A DNA stretch of 64,000 nucleotides, taken from positions 1 through 64,000 of the forward strand of contig JAAPAO010000114.1 in NCBI GenBank assembly GCA_013115145.1, written 5' to 3'. The notes beneath the pieces were generated by a model. That model did no database searches, had not been told where the DNA came from, and worked only from the letters and a program-made list of their open reading frames with translations. Below are positions 56,101-64,000 of the stretch, in pieces. The DNA is from Perkinsus chesapeaki. Lineage: Eukaryota > Perkinsozoa > Perkinsida > Perkinsidae. The translations under genes were made by a program, and so were the position numbers. Position 1 is the first letter of the stretch. The number at the start of each line of letters is the position of its first letter.

Positions 56101-58986
56101 TTGACAGTTTTGGGGAAGGGAGAAATGCTCGTCTGCTTTGAAAGCCGCGACGAGATTTAACGACTGTTGAGGGAATTTTTGATTGTTTTGGTTACTGTGA
56201 TGCGCCCCCAAATGTGTGGCGTATAAAAATTATATAAAATAATAAAATTGTGTGTGTTACTATGTGCAAGAAGGTGATGGTATCGATTTAGGTGGAGAGT
56301 ATAGTTCGATCGAAGCACATTCCTCTGGAGGAAGCAAGTGCACTTATGGCAGGTGAATTAAATCGATGATGATGGTGCGATCCAAAATGTGTGTTATTAG
56401 ATCGAGGAAATGATAGAGGCTCGCAGCCTCCTCCTCCACCTCCACCACCACCACCATCGGTGCCGCCAGTTGATACTAGTGAAGTGGTTGTGCCGTGGGT
56501 CCCAGGATTGGAGAAGATACCAAGGGATCAGGTAAGGAGGGGCTAAGAGGGGTATACGAGAGTTATACAATATAGAGTTATACAATATAGAGTTATACAA
56601 TATAGAGTTATACAATATAGAGTTATACAGTATAGAGTTATACAGTATAGAGTTATACAATATAGAGTTATACTGTACCACTGTCGGAGGATTTTACGTT
56701 ATGTGAATTCGCTAAGGGAGATGAGGTCATTTGGGAAAAGCTAGTTTTGTAGGACTTTTGATTTTATTAATATTTATTTTTTGTTTGTATTCAACCGTGT
56801 GATAGAAGTATCTGATGATAATATGACATTATATAATAATAATGATACTTCTGGTACTATAACTATCTAATAATGTAACTTGTAAGGTTCAGTGGGGAAG
56901 TTTACAGTATGTTTATTAAGAAATGGATGTAGTAGGAATCTCTAAAAACTGTATTAATAAATATTCCTCTCTCTCGCACGAAATTGTCGACTCTGTCTTT
57001 TGCGGGGTTTCTATTCAAAAATTTGGGACAATAAATTAGAAGGAGATATTTCGCTTTTACTTGCTGTCTTTAGGACTCTGGATTCCCCCTCATGATGGTC
57101 ATTGATCGACGTTATTCATCATATATTATTGGTAAGAGCGGTAAGTGTGTGACAGAGATAGAGCACTGTAGTGGAGCCAGAATACAGTTTGAGAAGGCTG
57201 ATCAATTTCCACCTAACCCGAAGGTAAGGGTAATGCAGTCCAATAGTAGTATTACGGCGAGTAATTGCCATCATCATTTGAGAATTTAGGATTTAATAAA
57301 ACTTGAAATTTATTAAAGCTTCATTTTTTGTAAGTTGATATCTGGTCGCAATGAGGTGATGGTACTGAGGGGTACGATGGCGGAGAAATCACGAGGGATG
57401 GTAAAGATATTGGAAATGCTGGACTTGAAAGATGATAAGGTAGGGATAGTAGCATATAATTCTCACGCGCCATGAAAATATTTAGTTCTCGGAGTTGATG
57501 ATACCGGCTAATAAGACACGGAATGTGATTGGGAGAGGAGGTGACACTATAAACTGGATATGTAAAACTACAGGTAATATAAAGGGAAATATAAAGGGAA
57601 ATATAAAGGGAAATATAAAGGGAAATATAAAGGGGAATATAAAGGGAAATATAAAGGGAAATATAAAGGGGAATATAAAGGGAAATATAAAGGGGAATAT
57701 AAAGGGAATGAGGGGGTTTGGATAGGGTTAACAATGCCTACGGTGCTTCCGCTGCTGCTAGGGGGTTATCCTAAACTTTGTGGTCGTCTCAGGGTGGTGA
57801 GATGCTGCTGTTGATGTTGTTGTTTTGTTAGGGTGTAATGTTCAAGTACAGAAGTGCGATACAGGCGAAATGCCGACACGTTTCGTTACATTTGAAGGGT
57901 CACTGGAGGAAAGGGTAATAAGTGACATTACGGGCATGATATTCTAGTCTTACATATCGGAGCGTAGAGGATTATCGAATGCTTCCAGACTTTCTTATTG
58001 GAAACACATTACCACCAATTTCTAGATCAGATAGTGGTGTGATGATGACAGAGATGTCTCAGATATTTTCACCGTTTGACCTATGGGCCATTTTATTTCT
58101 ATTTTGCAAAGGTCTCACAATTCGCGAGTCATTTGCTATATTCATTTGTAAATTTTAAGTCGTATGATAATGAATAAAAGGATAAAGCTTGTCCCCCTTT
58201 CTGTCAGGTTAAAGCAGCTTTAATGGTTTTGGTAGCAATCGAGCTGAGCTTCATGCCCACATCATCATCACCTCCCGAAGAGCCGGAGTCAAACAGGAGG
58301 GAGCATCACCATCCACATCAAGGGGAGGAATGGGACAGAAACTACAGTCCGGGGAATAAAAAGGCAAGACACCAAGCAGATTATCAATCTCATGGACGGT
58401 CTACGGAAAGCCCCAGGGTAAATAATTTAGTGGCGCGCGGTAAATGGTTGCTGAGTTAGGGTCATCGTGGTGGTGGTTCGCATAGTTATGAAGCTGTAAG
58501 TGAGTCATGGTCGGAGTACCGTAGGAGAGGGTCGCTTGATAATGCCGCGGTCCAGCTGGGCACCGCTGCGGATCGACTCGGTAATGAATATGGTAGATAT
58601 GTATGAAATGTAATTTCCTATCCCAGGTTCAGATGTGGACCACGATGAAGCGTCCTATTTTTCTGTCGTTGTTGGTCGCAATACGGTCAATTCGTGGGTC
58701 AAGGCTGGATTTTTAGATGAGTTATCGAGGCGGAGCGGAGCTCATATAGAAATTGGCAAAGATGTATGTGATGAAGGATTTTGTTGGGGGGGACGTACGT
58801 TTTTACACAAAGTGTGGATCAGTAATGAACTTCGGTGGGAAAAGTATGTGCTTGAGAAGAATATTCCGCCGACTGGTTATAATGATTTAATTCCTCCCTG
58901 CTCCAGCACCTAGTAGGATAGTCGTTGATGAGCCCGTTAACTGTGTTGCTGAAGAAGCCTCAGGAAAAACACGAACTACTGATTGA
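53198..58986 (+). CDS. Multi-KH-domain RNA-binding protein
   Basis: The gene starts at ATG 53198. Phase-consistent exons are 53198-53621, 53693-53806, 54328-54428, 54969-55046, 55553-55651, 56401-56531, 57074-57223, 57335-57439, 57486-57573, 57832-57914, 58208-58417, 58460-58580, 58627-58794 and 58907-58986 (TGA). One exon between 55651 and 56401 is probably missing from my model. An acidic, Gln-rich N-terminus and an Arg-rich patch precede about five KH modules: GVRGTGLHRLQKLSGANVHV; a degenerate one at DSRGQRLRALEGEYHCEV; IIGKSGKCVTEIEHCSGARI (classical GxxG); NVIGRGGDTINWICKTTG; and VVGRNTVNSWVKAGFLDEL, whose GxxG reads GRNT. A Pro-rich linker (56418-56449) separates modules 2 and 3. It resembles the KSRP/FUBP, PCBP or vigilin type, binding single-stranded RNA or DNA in splicing or mRNA control. 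Introns hold tandem repeats and T-arm-like words. Confidence 0.85.
54457..54468. repeat. T-arm-like GGGTTCGAACCC in KH-gene intron 3
   Basis: A 12-bp palindrome, 28 nt after the donor at 54429, preceded by AGGTCGC as in tRNA variable/T arms and followed by a 7-nt segment where an acceptor 3' strand would be. No 5' acceptor half is found upstream. A sister copy (GGGTTCGATTCC, 55065-55076) lies 18 nt after the next donor. Confidence 0.7.
56560..56672. repeat. Tandem repeat, 15-bp unit, about 7 copies
   Basis: Unit GAGTTATACAATATA with a few A-to-G changes, inside an intron of the KH gene. The long minus-strand frame over it (repeating YNSIL) is a repeat artefact. Confidence 0.9.
57574..57709. 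repeat. Tandem repeat, 12-bp unit, about 11 copies
   Basis: Unit GGGAAATATAAA (some GGGGAATATAAA) directly after the donor at 57574 in an intron that interrupts the fourth KH domain. Its unit length, a multiple of three, keeps the exon frame open through it (NIKG repeats), but splicing to 57832 restores the KH domain. Confidence 0.9.
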
Positions 58987-59807
58987 CACGTCGTTGAATT
59001 GGTCAGTTGCTGCAAATTATTGGTTATCGAGTTGTTGTTTTGTACTTGATATATATTTAATGGTTTGATTATTATAGTATAATACTTCACCAGATGTAAA
59101 TTATGAGTCAATTATAGTGTTCTACATAAAGAGCTATTTGTACAAGTATAAAATAAAGCCTATATAATACTCCTCCCTTCTGTTTAGGTTCCTCAAACCA
59201 TGGATCGTCAACTGCTGTTGAGTGGAACTATTCTTCAGAACTCATTAGCGTGTTTGTACATTCAAGCTAAGCTCTTATCCGGGTAGTAGTATGGTGGAGG
59301 GCATCAGTTTTTATGTCTGATAATAATAATAATCATAATAATAATCCAGTATACATTTAATATGAAGAATATATGTTGGTTGATAATGATGATGAGGAGG
59401 TAGAAGAAGAAGGGAATTGTCGTACACTGACGGCCTTAGCAACTTCGGATGGTGACCATTTTCTAGAATTCATAAAATGTGCCGAGTTCAGTTGTTGAAG
59501 TTGGGAATTTGACCATTTTAATGCATATTGAAGCATTAACATGTGTTGACATTAACATTGAATCACCGGTATTCACCGCTTATTAGAGTTCTAGTAGAGA
59601 GACCATCACGGCGGTCGCTCGATATTAACAACAATGCCAACCGGCCAAATCCTGTTTTACGATTAGGGTTGTGCAAATTATTCATGTTCACTCAACCAGT
59701 ACATACAGTTTTCGGCACTACATATTGTATCCCTTATGAACCTGAACCGCGACCGTGCACTCGCCGATTGGGTACATTGTTGACAGCTTGATATAGTTTT
59801 GTTTCTC
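58987..59807. other. Intergenic between KH and DnaJ genes
   Basis: AT-rich, with AAT/ATA microsatellite-like runs near 59320-59345. A weak plus-strand frame at 59543-59791 is unsupported. It probably includes the promoter of the DnaJ gene. Confidence 0.5.
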
Positions 59808-62800
59808 ATGTTTGTCATAGCTCGACGGTTGAGTATTGGACGGATAAGGGGTAGACGGCAGTTATCCACGACGAGTAATAAGAAGGACCCATACAGTATC
59901 ATGGGGCTCTCACCAGCAGCGTCACATAAGGAAATTAAGGAAAAGTTCAGAGAGCTTGCGAAAAAGTAATAATTACGGCGACATGATCTCTATCTTATTA
60001 TATAATTGTAAAGCGGTATTTATATTATAAAGCGGTAAGATATTTTTCAACGTCCATCGCTCTTGACCCTTTTCATTGGGTACCTTTCGGAAACCTCGGC
60101 ACTGATTACAACGTCCAGTGCATAATCACTGCTCCTGGTAGAATGCTCCATTCGGAATGCTTCTCGCTCCTCCAGATGGCGTCGTAAATGCTATAATATG
60201 TAGCTACGTCGCAGAGAAGGTGGTGTGCCCTACATCACTAACTAGCAAAACTCCTGCAGTTAGATGGAGACCATAGAGATTCTTCATAGTGTCTTCAATT
60301 GTATGGACCCCTGCGCAGGGTCGAAAATGCACAAGGCAAGTTTTCTGAGGGTTAGGGTTGGGTGACTTGGATCTCATCGGAGGGGTTAGCAAGTAAAAAA
60401 GACTCATTTCACGAAGGGAAATAAATCGATAACCTAGATGCCCGAAGAAATGGGCAGATACCACCCCGATCGCAATCCGGATGACCCGGAGGCACAGACT
60501 CGAATGGCGAGTCTAACTGATGCATACGCGATATTAACGGACCCCAAAAAACGGGCAATGCATGATAGAGAGCAACGGGATACGCGAAATGGTAGGAGGG
60601 AGGTGCATTCGATGGAAGTCTAATGTATGGAGCAGGGTCCAGTGGGAGTACTACAGCAAGTAGCACTGGTGCAGCAAGTAATGCAGGGGACTGGCATCAC
60701 GATCCTAGTCAGATGTTCAGCGAATTCTCTAAAGTGATACAGAGGGGTATTCATTCAGAAATGATAGGGAAGATTGGTAGGTATTCGGACGACAGGCAAA
60801 GTATCGTCAAGCAGGACAGGTTTCACAGCGAGGAGATGATATCACTACCGAGATTGAGGTGGGCATGAAATTGTCAATTTCAAATTGACCGTTATTCGGA
60901 GCTATCGACTGCCTAACTCAGCGGAGCTATATAATTCCCTTACCAGATACTTTCTTGTAGTACTCAACAAAATGGAACTATTTCAGTCTTATATACGTAT
61001 GTTCTAACCTTGATCGGCTATCAGTGTTCGCTTAGTCCAATTGCAGCTGATTATTTGTTCTTCAACAGATAAGGACGTAAGTTAGCGCTATTAACCTACG
61101 TGTTTAGTATTCATTGTAATTTGCGAAGTAGAAGATTAAGCACTGACGACAAGCTTCCGTTTCCTATACCGATATCATCTTAATATGGTTGTTAGGTGTC
61201 GTTTATGGAGGCCATGCGAGGAAGCACAAGAACAGTGGCGCTATCATGCCGACAGGGATGTGATACTTGTAATGGTAGTGGTGCAGCAGCTGGCACGGGA
61301 TGGACCATGTAGATAGATCGGCGGCCGGTGGCGAATTAACGAATTGAATCAGGTGCCGACAATGCAAAGGAACGGGAACTGTGCGGGTTGAGAGAGGAAT
61401 CATGACAATGGGTAATAGTTACTGGGATTCTCTGGCCGATTCAACTTCCTAACTGTAAGTGGTCTTGATAACTCCCAAGAAGAGACTAACCCCATGTAAA
61501 CGAAAATGACAGGTTTCGAATGGTGTGAGTCTCGGGTCCCATGTTGATAGGTATGTTCCTTAGTTAATTACCACCCTGCTTTGCTCCTAGTTCAACTGTT
61601 TTGGACTGCCATGAAATACAGCTTCAACATTTTCCTCAATTCCATGGTCTTGTGAAGTTTAAGGCTTGGTCCTTAACTCTCTCATTTTGTCAGGGATGCC
61701 GTGTAATACGTGCTCGGGTTCCGGTCAGACTTTGGACCACCCGTGCCGAAGTTGTAGAGGGGAAGGAGCGATGGTTCGTCGAAAAGATGTAGTTTATCTA
61801 GAATATTGGTTAAGATGACGTTAGACATTTCCATTTAAGGTGCTTGTATCTATACCTGCTGGGGCACGGCAGTTTACTGAATTGCGGTTACCTGGTTTGG
61901 GCCACTGTGGATTGCGTGGAGGGAGAAGTGGCGATTTGTTTGTTACTATAAAAGTGAAGGAGCATGATAGGTTCCGGCGAGTTGATGAAGATGTAATAAC
62001 TTGTGGAGAGCTGGATCAGCTTGGCGCTTTTTAACCATCAATTCCTAGTGCAGTAGTTTTTCGACCAGACACTCTCAGTATCTTACGGTTTCCTTGCCGA
62101 TCGGACAAGATAACATGGAGCAAATATTTAATCGTGCTATGTACAGGAAGTCACGATGAGTTCCTGTGACTTCCTATCATCATTGATGACTCATCAAGAG
62201 ATGACTCAGTCATCTGTTGTTTTCATACACGTATTCCCCGGCTTCCAATGCGGAGATAAAATGGGAACTGTGATAGGTAACATGTTCCTAAAGGAAATAG
62301 CAAATACTGATGTTACCCTATTACTGATTTGTACTTACTTTGATCAGGTGCATTTAACAGTACCGGTGACGCTCTGCCAAGCGCTTCTGGGTGGGACAGT
62401 AGAAATACCAAGCTTGACGTCAGACAAGGATATAATCAAATTACAGATTCCCCCTAATACCCTGCCTGGTATTTAGAATTTGTTGAGTCATGGCATGAGC
62501 ATTTCGGTAACTAATTATCCTGCTCCCTTAGGAAATAGTCGCATAATCCGTGGAAAAGGACCACCCAAGTTGATTGCCGGTAAGTCGGTAAGCAAGGCGG
62601 CTTCTTCGGTCCTCGGTGAGGCAGATAAATCCCTTCAATCGCTCCCGGTTGCGATTTTATCACCACTGTTCCACTGCATAGGTTGGATGAATGTTTAGTG
62701 ACATGCTTCCTTACAGGATCCTCAACCGATTCGTCCTCTAATCCAAGAGGGAATTTAGTGCTACACTTTTCGCTGTCACTGCCTGAGAGATTGTCTCCAC

Positions 62801-63033
62801 GTCAAGAGGCTATCATAAGAGAGTTCGATGAGATCGAGCAAGAGGCTAGGCATCGGAGATCAAGCGGCGGTCGTACAGAAAATACTAGCCAGGTGATATT
62901 CATTGCTCCTTGAGTTGTATTGCTTCCAAGCTGCATATTCGGGAATTAGTGCTGTGTGTCTGTGCTGTGCTCTCTACGTTATGTGGGGTTGTTTTAGGAT
63001 ACTAGTAGAAAGGCTGCAGCCACTGCTGAGTGA
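59808..63033 (+). CDS. Class A (type I) DnaJ/Hsp40, probably mitochondrial, 426 residues
   Basis: Twelve exons join in perfect phase: 59808-59965, 60458-60591, 60636-60776, 60812-60858, 61196-61308, 61353-61411, 61694-61788, 61840-61992, 62348-62468, 62532-62579, 62717-62892 and 62998-63033 (TGA). The N-terminus (MFVIARRLSIGRIRGRRQ) is basic and amphipathic, like a mitochondrial presequence, placing it with Mdj1/DnaJ. The J domain starts DPYSIMGLSP and carries the HPD motif in KYHPDRNP, split by the first intron. A Ser/Gly/Thr-rich linker follows. The zinc domain has all four C-x2-C-x-G-x-G units: CDTCNGSG, CRQCKGTG, CNTCSGSG and CRSCRGEG. The substrate-binding domains show IPAGARQFTELRLPGLGHCG and IRGKGPPKL. 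It delivers unfolded proteins to Hsp70 and stimulates its ATPase. Introns range from 35 to 492 nt. Confidence 0.93.
60867..60889. repeat. Two overlapping hairpins just inside a DnaJ intron
   Basis: GAAATTG/CAATTTC and GTCAATTT/AAATTGAC, each with a 1-nt loop, share the middle arm. They start 9 bp after the donor at 60859 and could place a stem near the 5' splice site. Confidence 0.8.
62145..62214. repeat. Chain of hairpins in a DnaJ intron
   Basis: AGGAAGTCAC/GTGACTTCCT (62145-62175, 11-nt loop) encloses the competing pair ACAGGAA/TTCCTGT. Shortly after, GATGACT/AGTCATC flank one C (62200-62214). Confidence 0.8.
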
Positions 63034-64000
63034 TGACAGCTTACCGCCGGAAGTCATGTTTCTTGTTCAAGGTTTCTGAACTTGCCAAGCCTTAATTGCG
63101 TTGTCACTAACGGAGCTTGTGACTTCTGGGAAGTCGCTTTCCCGCGGAATCGTTGAGTCTGGATCGGCGTCGCCGGTTCGTCGATGCGGTTAGCCGTCAG
63201 TCAATCTTGGTCTGTCCAAGATAGTCAGGATGCAGAATCCGCGCCTGCTTTGCCGCGAAGCAGAAGCTAAAGCCGCTGCGGCTTCCAACCCATTTTATAT
63301 AGTGAAGTTTATGTTGACAAGGCCGCCTCTCACGGTAGGGTGGATCCCGCATTAGGTAATCCAAAAACCACCAAATCATCTGCGTATAATGAGGATCCAA
63401 ATGAGCCATGTTTCATTATTAGATTTAGCATCTGAATTGTCCAATGAAGGAATCAACCCAACCATGCGGCTCGCAGCACCTCGTGCTCCGGCACCTGAAT
63501 CACCGCTGAGTTAGCGGCGCTAACTCACCGATTCATACATAACGTAAGTAGTATCTAATATGGTATTGCCACAACAGGAAGGGAGCCCCAGATTTCGCCT
63601 TCCTGGGGCATGTTCCCCTCAGCGAATGAGGCCCTAAATACACAAACGTGTATTTACGGGGCCGGTCGATTGGCATCGGTCACTTTGACCAAATCGGTCA
63701 GACCGATGTGTGTAAACCAACAAACTAACGTTTTTGTTTAATGATATTACATTCATATGCAGAAATGGGTATCTCCATTGGCGATGAAGATACCATCACT
63801 GATGGTCCATCAGTTGAGGGGCGATGTATCATCCCTACCTTTAGTGGGATCATGAGACATTGAATGGTTGTCGTCAGTATAACTAATAGTTATTAACTAT
63901 CAACTATCTATAACTGCCGATGACTCATCGAAATATCCTGGAGATTCCAGTGAACTTCGTGCTATGACCAGAGCGGTTGTTTCCAAGTTGCCTCCCGAGC
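63034..64000. other. 3' flank of DnaJ, palindrome-rich; one candidate exon
   Basis: A plus-strand frame at about 63297-63434 (YSEVYVDKAASHGRVDPAL ... CFIIRFSI) ends in TGA and may be a 3' exon of another gene. An overlapping frame (REAEAKAAAASNPFY) precedes it, so a splice lies between. The rest is dense in perfect hairpins: TGAGTTAGC/GCTAACTCA (63507-63527), TAAATACAC/GTGTATTTA (63635-63656), ATCGGTC/GACCGAT (63693-63707), ACTGATGG/CCATCAGT (63798-63814) and ATAGTTA/TAACTAT (63886-63900). Confidence 0.5.

Noticed and set aside
56397-56681. Minus-strand frame with repeated YNSIL
   Set aside because: It is read from the 15-bp tandem repeat within a KH-gene intron.
1-64000. CRISPR arrays, bacterial operons, phage or plasmid functions
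   Set aside because: No direct-repeat/spacer array, no ribosome-binding-site pattern and pervasive spliceosomal introns; the window is eukaryotic.

Overview
This window is nuclear DNA of a eukaryotic protist. Genes are cut into many short exons by GT-AG introns of mostly 29-60 nt. Spliced frames recover eukaryotic families: an aprataxin-like protein, a bromodomain protein, a multi-KH RNA-binding protein, a class A J-protein and an RCC1-repeat protein. There are no operons or ribosome-binding sites. Small introns, a tyrosine-recombinase retrotransposon and lineage-specific unknown proteins fit an alveolate such as Perkinsus. That assignment is inference, since no rRNA or other diagnostic gene is present. 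The poly-C start and the poly-G/poly-C block around an N-run (about 26.9-27.16 kb) look like assembly joins, so sequence left and right of about 27 kb may not be contiguous. I built gene models by hand from splice phase; there is no transcript evidence.

Layout: 0-4.2 kb, a CCCH zinc-finger protein, a histone-fold protein fragment and one or two unrecognised small genes. 5.5-7.4 kb, exons of a possible C2HC-finger protein. 8.3-11.3 kb, a long coiled-coil protein. 11.4-11.7 kb, a complete two-exon 89-residue gene. 13.1-14.8 kb, an RCC1-repeat protein. 14.94-21.14 kb, a nearly intact Ngaro/PAT-like retrotransposon with split direct repeats, Gag, RT-RNase H and tyrosine recombinase. 21.9-23.1 kb, the aprataxin-like gene. 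24.0-24.9 kb (minus), a secreted protein of unknown family. 24.9-28.4 kb, gene-poor and rich in palindromes. 28.4-29.9 kb, a secreted phosphodiesterase-like gene broken by a fold-back insertion. 31-33.6 kb, exons of a GNAT-type protein (minus) and unrecognised coding pieces on both strands. 34.8-42.3 kb (minus), at least 17 exons of a divergent aldehyde-dehydrogenase-like protein plus further exons. 43.5-49.2 kb, an ankyrin-repeat gene whose large intron holds an antisense 459-codon ORF next to a duplicated segment. 49.4-51.7 kb, a small gene and a complete 173-residue bromodomain gene. 52.1 kb, tRNA-Gly(UCC). 53.2-59.0 kb, the KH protein. 59.8-63.0 kb, a complete 426-residue, probably mitochondrial DnaJ.

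Two genome-wide patterns stand out. First, short perfect inverted repeats with arms of 7-20 bp and loops of 1-4 nt are far commoner than chance, often overlap in chains, and in one case shift the frame of a gene. Second, several introns in unrelated genes carry, close to the 5' splice site, a near-palindromic motif (GGGTTCGAACCC and variants) that matches the T-arm/B-box of tRNA genes, although the introns are too short or too degenerate to be tRNAs. These two patterns are the best candidates here for undescribed biology.
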